A DNA stretch of 64,000 nucleotides, taken from Endozoicomonas sp. G2_2 (GTDB lineage Bacteria; Pseudomonadota; Gammaproteobacteria; Nevskiales; Salinisphaeraceae). The position numbers were made by a program, and so were the translations under genes. The notes beneath the pieces were generated by a model that saw only the letters and a program-made list of their open reading frames with translations, did not search any database and was not told the DNA's origin. This document shows positions 6,494 to 14,975 of the stretch, one piece after another (position 1 is the stretch's first letter; each line of letters starts with the position of its first letter). The stretch covers positions 1 through 64,000 of the forward strand of contig NZ_JAGHQU010000005.1 in NCBI RefSeq assembly GCF_017744135.1, written 5' to 3'.

Positions 6494-9184
6494 TCAGTGG
6501 GTAATGGGCTCCGGCTTGTCCGGATCGATGCCGTACTTGCGAATCGCCTCGCCCACCTGCTTGCGCTCGATGGTGCCTTCGTCGGCCAGCGCCTTGAGCG
6601 CCGACACGGTGATCCAGCGGCGGTCGACCTCGAAGAAGTCGCGCAGGGCCTCGCGCGTGTCCGAACGGCCATACCCGTCGGTGCCGAGCGTGTGATACGC
6701 CACCGGCATAAACGGCCGGATGAGGTCCGCATAGCCGCGCACATAGTCGGTCGCGGCAATCGCCGGGCCCTTGGCGTCGGCGAACTTCTTGCCGATGAAG
6801 CTCTGGCGCGGTTCCTCCTCCGGATGGAGCATGTTCCAGCGTTCGGTGGTGAGACCGTCGCGGCGCAGCTGGGTGAAGCTGGGTACGCTCCAGACGGTGG
6901 CCCCGACGTTGTATTCCTTCTCGAGCATTTCGGCGGCGGCGATGGCTTCGCGCAGGATGGTGCCGGAGCCCAGCAGGTTGACCTGCTTCTTGTAGCGCTT
7001 GTTGCCCTCCGAGAACTTGTACATGCCGGCGATGATGTCGTCTTCCACGCCTTCCGGCATCGCCGGATGGCTGTAGTTCTCGTTCATCATCGTGAGGTAG
7101 TAGTAGACGTCCTTCTGCTCGACGTACATCTCTTCCAGACCGCGATGAATGATCACCGCCATCTCGTAGGAGAAGGTCGGGTCGTAGGCGCGGCAGTTCG
7201 GCACGAAGTCGAACATGATGTGGCTGTGGCCGTCCTGGTGCTGCAGGCCTTCGCCGTTGATCGTGGTACGACCGGCGGTGCCACCGAGCAAAAAGCCGCG
7301 GGCGCGCATGTCGCCGGCCGCCCAGCAGAAGTCGCCCACGCGCTGGAAGCCGAACATGGCGTAGTAAGCATAGAACGGGATCATCGTCTTGCCGTGGTTC
7401 GAGTACGACGTGGCCGCGGCGATGAACGACGAAATAGCGCCCGCTTCGGTGATGCCTTCCTCGAGGATCTGGCCCTTGACCGATTCCTTGTAGAAGGCGA
7501 GCTGGTCGGAGTCCTCGGGCTTGAATAGCTGGCCGACCGGCGAATAGATGCCCAGGCTACGGAACATGCCTTCCATGCCGAAGGTGCGCGCCTCGTCCGG
7601 GATGATCGGCACCACGCGGTCCTTCACGTTCTTGTCGCGGGTGAGGATCTGCAGGATGCGCACGAACACCATGGTGGTGGCCATTTCGCGATCGCCGGAG
7701 CCGTCGAGCAGCTTCTGGAATGCCGACAGCGGCGGGATCTCGAGCTTGTCGCCGTCGGTGCGACGCTGCGGCAGGTAACCGCCCAGCTCCTTGCGACGCG
7801 CCTTGAGATACTGGATTTCCTCGGAATCCTCGGCCGGCTTGTAGAAGGGCGCCTCGGCGATCTTGTCGTCGTCGACCGGGATCTCGAAGCGATCACGGAA
7901 TTCCTTGAGCGCGTCCTCGCCCATCTTCTTCTGCTGATGGGTGATGTTCTGGCCTTCGCCGGCCTCGCCCATGCCGTAGCCCTTGACCGTCTTGGCCAGG
8001 ATCACGGTCGGCCGCCCGTTCTTGTTGTTCACCGCGCGGTGATAGGCCGCATAGACCTTGTGCGGGTCGTGGCCACCACGGTTGAGGCGGCGGATGTCCT
8101 CATCGGACATCGACGCGACCATCTTCTTCAGCTCCGGATACTTGCCGAAGAAGTTCTCGCGCGTGTAGTCGCCGCCGTGCGCCTTGTACGCCTGGTATTC
8201 GCCATCGACGGTTTCGTTCATCAGCTCGACGAGCTTGCCGTCGTGATCCTGGGCCAGCAGGCCGTCCCAGAGGGCACCCCAGATCACCTTGATGACGTTC
8301 CAGCCGGCACCGCGGAAGGAGCCTTCCAGTTCGTTGATGATCTTGGAGTCGCCGCGTACCGGGCCGTCGAGGCGCTGCAGGTTGCAGTTGACCACGAAGA
8401 TCAGGTTGTCGAGGCCTTCGCGGGCCGCGATATCGATCGCGCCCATGGATTCGGGCTCGTCCATCTCGCCGTCGCCACAGAAGCACCACACGTGGCGATC
8501 GCTGGTGTCCTCCACGCCGCGATTGTGCAGGTAGCGCATGAAGCGCGCCTGGTAGATGGCGTTGATCGGGCCGATGCCCATGGACACGGTAGCGAACTGC
8601 CAGTAGTCCGGCATCAGCCAGGCGTGCGGATAACTGGACAGCCCCTTGCCGCCGGCTTCTGAACGAAAGTTGAGCAGCTGATCCTCGGTCAGACGGCCTT
8701 CGAGATAGGAGCGCGCATAGATACCCGGCGCCGAATGGCCCTGGATATAGACCAGATCGCCGCCGTGTTCCTCGCTGGGCGCATGGAAGAAATGGTTGAA
8801 ACCCACTTCATAGAGCGTGGCCGCCGACGCGAAGCTGGCGATATGCCCGCCCACGCCTTCGTGGTGGCGATTGGCCTGGATGACCATCGCCATCGCGTTC
8901 CAGCGGATGATCGAACGGATACGCCATTCGATGGCCGGATCGCCCGGCGAGGGTTCCTCCCGGTGTGGCGGGATGGTGTTCACATAGGCCGTATTCGGCG
9001 AGTAGGGGATATAGGCCCCGGACCGCCGGGAACGCTCAATAAGCATTTCCAGCAGAAAGTGCGCCCGTTCCGGGCCCTCGCGTTCGATAACGGCATCGAG
9101 TGCGTCGCGCCATTCGGCGGATTCCTGCGGATCGACGTCTTCTGCGTCGTCGGCGTGCTCGGGGTGCGCGCTCGCCTGGACCAT
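6494..9184 (-). CDS. aceE: Pyruvate dehydrogenase E1 component (homodimeric type)
   Basis: An 896-residue thiamine-diphosphate enzyme that decarboxylates pyruvate and acetylates the lipoyl groups of AceF. The length matches the homodimeric AceE family (E. coli 887). The thiamine diphosphate motif GDGEMDEPES is present, and NTIPPHREEPSPGD and VKGYGMGEAGEGQN are typical of the family. The open frame extends 65 codons further upstream. I chose ATG at 9184 because AAGGAG sits about 7 bp before it, and because the upstream residues are basic, low in family resemblance and antisense to the next gene. It is the first gene of aceE-aceF-lpdA, divergent from the amidoligase. Confidence 0.95.
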   Translation of the reverse strand: MVQASAHPEHADDAEDVDPQESAEWRDALDAVIEREGPERAHFLLEMLIERSRRSGAYIPYSPNTAYVNTIPPHREEPSPGDPAIEWRIRSIIRWNAMAMVIQANRHHEGVGGHIASFASAATLYEVGFNHFFHAPSEEHGGDLVYIQGHSAPGIYARSYLEGRLTEDQLLNFRSEAGGKGLSSYPHAWLMPDYWQFATVSMGIGPINAIYQARFMRYLHNRGVEDTSDRHVWCFCGDGEMDEPESMGAIDIAAREGLDNLIFVVNCNLQRLDGPVRGDSKIINELEGSFRGAGWNVIKVIWGALWDGLLAQDHDGKLVELMNETVDGEYQAYKAHGGDYTRENFFGKYPELKKMVASMSDEDIRRLNRGGHDPHKVYAAYHRAVNNKNGRPTVILAKTVKGYGMGEAGEGQNITHQQKKMGEDALKEFRDRFEIPVDDDKIAEAPFYKPAEDSEEIQYLKARRKELGGYLPQRRTDGDKLEIPPLSAFQKLLDGSGDREMATTMVFVRILQILTRDKNVKDRVVPIIPDEARTFGMEGMFRSLGIYSPVGQLFKPEDSDQLAFYKESVKGQILEEGITEAGAISSFIAAATSYSNHGKTMIPFYAYYAMFGFQRVGDFCWAAGDMRARGFLLGGTAGRTTINGEGLQHQDGHSHIMFDFVPNCRAYDPTFSYEMAVIIHRGLEEMYVEQKDVYYYLTMMNENYSHPAMPEGVEDDIIAGMYKFSEGNKRYKKQVNLLGSGTILREAIAAAEMLEKEYNVGATVWSVPSFTQLRRDGLTTERWNMLHPEEEPRQSFIGKKFADAKGPAIAATDYVRGYADLIRPFMPVAYHTLGTDGYGRSDTREALRDFFEVDRRWITVSALKALADEGTIERKQVGEAIRKYGIDPDKPEPITH

Positions 9185-9327
9185 AGGGCGCTCCTTGGTA
9201 ATAGAGTCGTTGAAAGACAGTCTGAAAGCGATACTACGCCCGCATTTCGAGGGCCGACAACTGGCCGTCGCGGCGCGTCGGTGGCATGCTTGCCACGTTT
9301 TTCGATAATGCTGCGTTGCACTATACA

Positions 9328-10335
9328 ATGACCACTTTCGATGCGGCCGCGGCCAAGCCCCCGCTGTGCCTGCCATCACGCCTCCATACGGCGTCGAACG
9401 GTGAAAGGCGTGTCGGCGTGGAACTTGAATTTACCGGCCTGACCATCGAACGCATCGGCGAAACCCTACGACAGACGCTGGGCGGCGAGATTCACCCGCA
9501 CAGCGCGTACGAATACACCGTGTCGGACACGCCGCTGGGCGATTTCGCCATCGAACTCGACTACGCGTTTCTCAAGGAGCGGGGCCGCCGCGAGGGCGAA
9601 CCCGGGCTGCTCGACGAGATCGAACGCGTATCCGAGGACATGCTCGGCGCGCTGGCCAAACGCGTGGTGCCGTTCGAGATTGTCGGCCCGCCGATCGCGA
9701 TCAGTCGGCTGCACGAACTGCATCCGCTGATCGAGGCGCTGCGCGTCGCCGGCGCGCGCGGTACGAGCCAGTCGGCGATCTACGCGTTCGGGCTGCATCT
9801 CAATCCGGAGTTGCCGGATCTGGAAACGCCCACGCTGGTGAACTATATCCGTGCCTTCGCCGTGGCCTTCGACTGGCTGCGTCGGGTCAGCGAGATCGAT
9901 ATCAGCCGGCGCGTGTTTCCGTATATTCAGCCGTTCACCAAAGCCTATGTGCGCCAGGTCTGCGACCCGGCCTATACGCCCACGCGTACGGCCATGATCG
10001 ACGACTATCTCGCCGAGAACGCCAGCCGCAACCGCGCGCTGGACATGTTGCCGGTATTCGCCCACCTGGACGAGGCGCGCGTACGCGCCGCGGTTTCGGA
10101 TGGCCTGGTCAATGCCCGGCCGACGCTGCACTATCGCCTGCCCAACTGCGAGATCGAACAGCCCGGCTGGGATCTGCACCCCGCGTGGAATCACTGGTGC
10201 GTGATCGAGGAACTGGCGGCCGACGAGGACCGCCTGCTGGAGATCTGTGCCGAATACTGCGCGACCCTCGACAAGCCCTTCGGCGACTGGCTCGGGCGCT
10301 GGGGCGATCGCTTCGAACAGCTCGTCGACGCCTGA
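9328..10335 (+). CDS. Amidoligase family protein (glutamine synthetase-like fold)
   Basis: The start of the conserved region, RRVGVELEFTGL, is the hallmark of the amidoligase family (Pfam putative amidoligase enzyme). These are carboxylate-amine ligases of the COOH-NH2 ligase superfamily, predicted to make small amide metabolites or to modify peptides. Downstream, AYEYTVSDTPLGDFAIELDYAFLK and HPLIEALR fit the same family. The open frame begins at 9286; I prefer ATG 9328, nearer the conserved block, although neither has a clear ribosome site. The next gene, 9 bp downstream, is a class I glutamine amidotransferase, a pairing described for this family by Iyer, Aravind and colleagues. The substrate is unknown. 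Confidence 0.8.
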   Translation: MTTFDAAAAKPPLCLPSRLHTASNGERRVGVELEFTGLTIERIGETLRQTLGGEIHPHSAYEYTVSDTPLGDFAIELDYAFLKERGRREGEPGLLDEIERVSEDMLGALAKRVVPFEIVGPPIAISRLHELHPLIEALRVAGARGTSQSAIYAFGLHLNPELPDLETPTLVNYIRAFAVAFDWLRRVSEIDISRRVFPYIQPFTKAYVRQVCDPAYTPTRTAMIDDYLAENASRNRALDMLPVFAHLDEARVRAAVSDGLVNARPTLHYRLPNCEIEQPGWDLHPAWNHWCVIEELAADEDRLLEICAEYCATLDKPFGDWLGRWGDRFEQLVDA

Positions 10336-10344
10336 GGCGCTGTC

Positions 10345-11028
10345 TTGGCTCGTAAACGACCGCTGATTGCCGTTACCGGCAAAGCCAGCCGCTGGGCGCC
10401 CGGGTGGTGGGCCGCCTGGCTGGCCATCGCGCTGGCGGGCGGACGCGCGGTCCGCGCCACGCCCCGGCATCCCATGCCGGCGCCGATCGACGGGCTCGTG
10501 ATCGGCGGCGGCGACGACATCGCCACTGATCTCTACGGCGCCACCGCGGCCTACGACAACACCGCCGATCGTGCCCGCGACGAGATGGAACTGGCCGCGA
10601 TCAAGCGCGCCCGTGTCGATAACACGCCGATACTCGGCATCTGCCGCGGCGCCCAGCTGATCAACGTCGCCGCCGGCGGCACGCTGTATTCGGACATCAG
10701 CGAACTGCGGCGCTCCACGTCCAATCGCGTCAATCCGCTGGCCTGCAAGCCGATCGCGCTCAAGCGGCGCTCACGGCTGGCGGCTATCGTGGGTAGCTCG
10801 CGGCTGCGCGTGAACAGCCTGCATCACCAGGCCGTGCACGGGCTGGGCAGCGGAATACAGGCCAGTGCACGCGATGCCGACGGTTTCGTGCAGGCGATCG
10901 AGGCCCGCAACGCGGCCTTCGTGATCGGCGTGCAGTGGCACCCCGAATATCTGTGCTATCGCCCGGCCCAGTACCGGCTTTTCCGGGCGCTGGTCGCCGC
11001 CTGTCACCAGGCGCGCCCGGCGCGATAG
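10345..11028 (+). CDS. Class I glutamine amidotransferase-like hydrolase (PuuD/C26 family)
   Basis: A 227-residue protein of the gamma-glutamyl-GABA hydrolase group. GICRGAQLINV carries the nucleophilic Cys of the class I triad, and GVQWHPEYL carries the His and Glu. DGLVIGGGDDI is the usual N-terminal loop of this family. Its start codon is TTG, preceded by a gagg ribosome site. It directly follows the amidoligase and is probably cotranscribed. It may supply ammonia to the ligase or hydrolyse its gamma-glutamyl product, as PuuD does in putrescine degradation. Which of the two cannot be told from sequence. Confidence 0.8.
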   Translation: MARKRPLIAVTGKASRWAPGWWAAWLAIALAGGRAVRATPRHPMPAPIDGLVIGGGDDIATDLYGATAAYDNTADRARDEMELAAIKRARVDNTPILGICRGAQLINVAAGGTLYSDISELRRSTSNRVNPLACKPIALKRRSRLAAIVGSSRLRVNSLHHQAVHGLGSGIQASARDADGFVQAIEARNAAFVIGVQWHPEYLCYRPAQYRLFRALVAACHQARPAR

Positions 11029-11045
11029 CCACCGCAAGGCGGGCA

Positions 11046-11080
11046 ATAAAAAAGCCGCCCGGCAGAACCGGACGGCTTTC
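11046..11080 (-). terminator. Terminator after csbD (minus strand), shared with the converging operon
   Basis: A stem of about 11 bp (AAGCCGTCCGG with its near-complement, loop ttctg) is followed on the minus strand by six T and ATT. It lies between the converging amidotransferase and CsbD genes. The T-run is stronger for the leftward transcript. Confidence 0.8.
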
Positions 11081-11096
11081 GCGGTCGATACGCGCG

Positions 11097-11303
11097 CTAG
11101 AGATGCTTGCGTTCGAAATCCTTGAGCATCTCTTCGGCCTTTTCCTTGGTCTCGCCGTACTTCTCCTGGATCTTGCCCAGCATGTTCTGGCGCTTGCCGG
11201 CCGTTTCCTCGACCTCGTCGTCGGTCAGACGCCCGAAATGCTCACGGGCCTTGCCCTTGACGCGTTCCCAGCGGCCTTCCCATTTGTCGTCGGATTCTGC
11301 CAT
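11097..11303 (-). CDS. CsbD-family stress protein
   Basis: A 68-residue, highly charged, mostly helical protein. WEGRWERVKGKAREHFGRLTDD and the following repeated KIQEKYGETKE pattern match the CsbD-like family, whose founding member in Bacillus is under general stress control. No catalytic function is known. It has its own terminator and no obvious operon partner; the formate/nitrite-family channel gene on the same strand begins 76 bp upstream of it. Confidence 0.85.
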   Translation of the reverse strand: MAESDDKWEGRWERVKGKAREHFGRLTDDEVEETAGKRQNMLGKIQEKYGETKEKAEEMLKDFERKHL

Positions 11304-11379
11304 GACAGATTTTCCGTTTGAGTGGTGACTCGACTATACCGCATCGCAGCATCTTCGCCAGCGACGACCGGAACGTGCA

Positions 11380-12240
11380 TCAGTCGCCCTTGTCGACGTC
11401 GCTGTTATCGCGCTCGGAGTCGCTGTAGGCGACCTGGGCGTAGTTCACGGCGGCCACCAGTGCCACCCCCCCGATCACGTTGCCCAGAATCGTCGGCACG
11501 AAGAATACGGACACGAACTCCATGAACCCGTGGGCGCCCGTGAACACGCCGTAGAGCGCGGCGACCGAGCCGGCGATGATGTGCGGGAAATGCGCGAGCC
11601 CGATGACATAGGTCACGAGGATGATCACGCCGACGCGCGCGGTCTCGGCGAAGGGCATCAGCCAGAGCATGAGCGCCACCAGCCAGCCGGCAAAGATCGC
11701 GCGCACGAACATCGTGCCGAAGCCGTACTCGTATTCCTTAGCCGCGATCGAGGCGAGCGCGCCGTTGATCTTGGGGTCCAGCACGTCGAAATTGGCCAGC
11801 GTCGCCGCGAATATGGCCGTGCCCACGAGGTTGGCGACGAGCACCACGCCCCAGAGGTTGATCGTGCGCGAGACCGTTGACCAGCGCCGCACACGCAATA
11901 CTTCGAGCACCGGCGTGAGGGTGTTTTCCGTGAACAGTTGCTGGCGGCCCAGAATCACGAACAGGAAGCCGATCGAATAGCCGAAGCTGGCGATGATCGG
12001 CCGCCAGGCGGATTCCGGCGTGTAGCTGTAGAGCAGCGCCTGGGCGATGAGGGAGAAGCCCATGGACAGCCCGGCAGCCAGCGCGGAGAAGGCCAGCCCG
12101 GGCAGGGGGCGGGTGAGCTCGGACTCGGCCTCGCGCCGGATCGCCTCGTAGACGACAGCAGCGCTGGGCGCTTCACGACGACGCGCGTCGCGCTTCTGAT
12201 TCGAATCCAGATCGTGTTCGGTATGTTGGTGTTCGGCCAT
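11380..12240 (-). CDS. Formate/nitrite transporter family membrane protein
   Basis: A 286-residue protein with six predicted membrane helices after a charged 40-residue cytoplasmic N terminus. GRQQLFTENTLTPVLEVL and the helix pair near GLAHFPHIIAGS and FVPTILGNVIGG match the FNT family (subgroup resembling YfdC). These are pentameric channels for small monovalent anions such as formate or nitrite. No formate- or nitrite-metabolising gene is nearby, so the substrate is unassigned. Confidence 0.85.
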   Translation of the reverse strand: MAEHQHTEHDLDSNQKRDARRREAPSAAVVYEAIRREAESELTRPLPGLAFSALAAGLSMGFSLIAQALLYSYTPESAWRPIIASFGYSIGFLFVILGRQQLFTENTLTPVLEVLRVRRWSTVSRTINLWGVVLVANLVGTAIFAATLANFDVLDPKINGALASIAAKEYEYGFGTMFVRAIFAGWLVALMLWLMPFAETARVGVIILVTYVIGLAHFPHIIAGSVAALYGVFTGAHGFMEFVSVFFVPTILGNVIGGVALVAAVNYAQVAYSDSERDNSDVDKGD

Positions 12241-12355
12241 GCAAGGCGTCTCTTAGCGGTTACAAGTCTTCCATGATAATCGTCTTTTCCCTGTCTTAGC
12301 AGGCTGCTGCCGCGACTTTCGAACGCCATCGCGCAACGCGCGCTACCATGCACGC

Positions 12356-13111
12356 ATGCCGCGCCTGCTTGCCCTGTCGACACTGCTGGCCGCCGTGCTC
12401 GCATCCACGGCCTGCCGCGCCGATACCGCGCCCGCGAACGTGATTTCCAGCGCACCACACGACGCCGCTGCCTTCACCCAGGGCCTGCTTTTTCACGACG
12501 GCATGCTCTACGAAACCACCGGCAAGCACGGCCGCTCGACCCTGCGCCGGGTGAACCCCGCCACCGGAAACATACGCGCGCAGCAGCGATTGCCGGCCCG
12601 CTATTTCGGCGAAGGCCTCGCACGAATCGACGACAAGCTCTACTGGCTCACCTGGAAAGCCGGCGAGGCCTTCGTCTTCGACGCCGCCTCGCTCGAACTG
12701 ATCGGCCGGCGGCGGTACACCGGCGAGGGCTGGGGTCTGACCTACGACGGCGCGCATCTATGGCTGAGCGACGGCACCGACACGCTGCGGGTGCTGGACC
12801 CGTCGGATTTCGGCGTCGTGCGGCGTGTCCAGGTGCGCCGGAACGGTCGACCGGTCGACCGACTCAACGAACTCGAATACGTCGACGGCGAGATCTGGGC
12901 GAACGTCTGGTTCGACGACCACATCCTGCGCATCGACCCGGACAGCGGCGCTGTACTGGGGCGTATCGACGCCTCCGGTCTGCGCGAGGCTCTGCCCGGC
13001 GACAGCAATGCCGAGGCGTTCAACGGCATTGCCTACGACAGCGACAACGATCGCGTCTATGTCACCGGCAAATACTGGCCGCGCCTGTTCGAGATCGAAC
13101 GCAGCCCCTAG
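12356..13111 (+). CDS. Glutaminyl-peptide cyclotransferase (bacterial/plant beta-propeller type)
   Basis: A 251-residue exported enzyme predicted to convert N-terminal glutamine to pyroglutamate. The N terminus is a signal peptide ending around STACRADTAP. The mature part shows family features: HDAAAFTQGLLFHDGMLYET, FGEGLARIDDKLYWLTWK, GEGWGLTYDG, LNELEYVDGEIWANVW, and the C-terminal FNGIAYD. The Cys near the signal end is not in a canonical lipobox. It converges on ectC with a single base between the two stop codons. Confidence 0.88.
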   Translation: MPRLLALSTLLAAVLASTACRADTAPANVISSAPHDAAAFTQGLLFHDGMLYETTGKHGRSTLRRVNPATGNIRAQQRLPARYFGEGLARIDDKLYWLTWKAGEAFVFDAASLELIGRRRYTGEGWGLTYDGAHLWLSDGTDTLRVLDPSDFGVVRRVQVRRNGRPVDRLNELEYVDGEIWANVWFDDHILRIDPDSGAVLGRIDASGLREALPGDSNAEAFNGIAYDSDNDRVYVTGKYWPRLFEIERSP

Positions 13112-13112
13112 C

Positions 13113-13520
13113 TCAGCGCTGCAGAACGCTGCCGTCGTCGTCGAGCAGCGGGTAGCTGCCCTGTTCGTCGTGATCTTCGGGGCCGACGAGCGCCGGGCTG
13201 AAACAGCACAGCACGGTCATGCCCTTTTCGCTCGAGAGGATATGCTGCTGGTTCTTGTCGAGGGCATAGAGCACGCCCGGCTTCAGGTCCCACTGGCCGC
13301 CCTCGGTGAGGTCCTCGATCCGACCTTCGCCTTCGATGCAGATCACCGTTTCCTTGTGGTTCTTGTACCACATGTGCAGCGCGCAGCCGGGTTTGACGTA
13401 GGTCTCGTGAAAGGAGTGGCCCATGCCATCGGCACGCAGCGTGTAGCGGCGACTGATGAACTTCTCTTCATCGATTGCGGACTCTTGCGCATCGTCGTGA
13501 TCGCGAACAACCATGGTCAT
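13113..13520 (-). CDS. ectC: L-ectoine synthase, solitary gene
   Basis: A 135-residue cupin that cyclises N-gamma-acetyl-diaminobutyrate to the compatible solute ectoine. The core HSFHETY, YKNHKETVICIEGEGRIE, KPGVLYALDKNQQHIL and CCFSPALVG aligns with EctC. The three residues reported as iron ligands in EctC (a Glu, a Tyr and a His) appear to be kept, in HKETV, VLYALD and QQHIL. I chose ATG 13520, which has an aggg-type ribosome site; ATG 13514 is possible. No ectA, ectB, ask or ectD is adjacent, although ectABC is normally an operon. The gene may be an orphan ectC or may act with ectAB elsewhere. Confidence 0.85.
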   Translation of the reverse strand: MTMVVRDHDDAQESAIDEEKFISRRYTLRADGMGHSFHETYVKPGCALHMWYKNHKETVICIEGEGRIEDLTEGGQWDLKPGVLYALDKNQQHILSSEKGMTVLCCFSPALVGPEDHDEQGSYPLLDDDGSVLQR

Positions 13521-13606
13521 GCCCTGTTTCGGCTCGGTCGATGGCCGCACAGGCTATAGCCCGCGGCCGACACGGCCCATCCGGCAGACTACGGAATGGC
13601 CGGGGG

Positions 13607-14965
13607 CTATTTGCCGATACAGAAACTGGAGAAGATCGCGCCGAGCAGATCGTCGCTGGTGAAGGTACCGGTGATCTCGCCCAGCGCTGCCTGCGCCAGG
13701 CGCAGCTCCTCGGCAAGCAGCTCCCCGGCCGCGTCGACGACCAGACGCTCGTGCCCGGTCTCGAGAGCGGCGCTCGCCCGCGCCAGCGCGTCGAGATGAC
13801 GCCGGCGCGCCATGAAAGCCGGGGTGGCGTCGTCACTCAGCCCGGCGGCCTCCTTCAGATGCCGCGCCAGCGCGTCGAACCCGGTGCCCGCGGTCGCAGA
13901 CACGCGCACGGCGTCGCGGCCCGCCAGTTCCGCCGGGCCGGCCGGTGCACCGGTGAGATCGATCTTGTTGGCGACGATGGTCACCGCGCAGCGGGTACCG
14001 ATGTCTTCGAGCAGGGCCTGTTCCTCCGGGCCGATGCCCTGCGCGTCGTCGACCACCAGCAACACGCGATCGGCGCGCTCGAGTTCGGCTTTCGCCCGAC
14101 GCACGCCTTCGGCCTCGATCGGGTCTTGGGTTTCGCGCAGGCCCGCGGTATCCACCAGCGTGAGCGGTAGCCCGTCGATGGACAGCTGCTCGTGAAGCAC
14201 ATCCCGCGTGGTGCCGGCGATATCCGTGACGATTGCGGTATCGCGCCTGGCGAGGCGGTTGAGCAGGCTGGACTTGCCGACGTTCGGCGCGCCGAGGATG
14301 ACCAGACGCAGCCCTTCGCGCAGGCTTGCCCCCTCGCTGGCCTGGCGGGTCAGAAGACGCAGGCGCTCACGCAGGGCGTCGAGGCGATGCGCGATCTCGC
14401 CGTCGCCGAGAAAATCGACATCGTCCTCGTCCGGAAAATCGATAGCCCCTTCGGTATAGACACGCAGCTCGATGAGCGCTTCAACCAGGGCGTTCACCTC
14501 GGCCGAGAATGCCCCTTCGAGCGAGCGCATGGCCGCCCGCGCGGCGGCGCCGCTGCCGGCATCGATGGCATCGGCGATCGCTTCGGCCTCGTTGAGGCTC
14601 AGCTTGTCGTTGAGAAAGGCGCGCCGCGAGTACTCCCCGGGATCGGCGAGGCGCGCGCCGAGCTCCAGCAGGCGTGCCAGCAGCATGTCGACCAGCACGG
14701 GGCTGCCGTGGCCCTGCAGTTCGAGCACATGTTCGCCGGTAAACGAGGCAGGGGCCGCGAAATACAGCGCTACCCCGTGGTCGATCGCGATGCCCTCGCG
14801 ATCATGAAAGCCGCAAACGCGTACGCGCCGTGGCGCGGGCAGTTCACCGATGAGCGCGGCCGCAATCTCCGGGACCGCCGGGCCGGAGACACGGATCACG
14901 CCGACGCCCGCTCGCCCGGCACCACTGGCCAGTGCCGCGATGGTGTCGCCGGGCGCCGCGCTCAT
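13607..14965 (-). CDS. mnmE: tRNA modification GTPase MnmE
   Basis: A 452-residue protein that, with MnmG, installs cmnm5U at the wobble uridine of several tRNAs. The N-terminal folate-binding domain has DTIAALASGAGRAGVGVIRVSG. The GTPase domain has GAPNVGKSSLLN, DIAGTTRD, DTAGLRETQDPIEAEG and NKID, and the protein ends with the catalytic CIGK. It is the last gene of rpmH-rnpA-yidC-mnmE, 10 bp after yidC. In many gammaproteobacteria mnmG, rsmG and parAB follow nearby; here ectC follows instead. Confidence 0.97.
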   Translation of the reverse strand: MSAAPGDTIAALASGAGRAGVGVIRVSGPAVPEIAAALIGELPAPRRVRVCGFHDREGIAIDHGVALYFAAPASFTGEHVLELQGHGSPVLVDMLLARLLELGARLADPGEYSRRAFLNDKLSLNEAEAIADAIDAGSGAAARAAMRSLEGAFSAEVNALVEALIELRVYTEGAIDFPDEDDVDFLGDGEIAHRLDALRERLRLLTRQASEGASLREGLRLVILGAPNVGKSSLLNRLARRDTAIVTDIAGTTRDVLHEQLSIDGLPLTLVDTAGLRETQDPIEAEGVRRAKAELERADRVLLVVDDAQGIGPEEQALLEDIGTRCAVTIVANKIDLTGAPAGPAELAGRDAVRVSATAGTGFDALARHLKEAAGLSDDATPAFMARRRHLDALARASAALETGHERLVVDAAGELLAEELRLAQAALGEITGTFTSDDLLGAIFSSFCIGK

Positions 14966-14975
14966 GCCGGGGCGG

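Noticed and set aside
9185-9379. 65-codon N-terminal extension of aceE
   Set aside because: Basic, Cys/His-rich residues absent from the family. A strong AAGGAG sits before ATG 9184, and the extension overlaps the divergent gene start.
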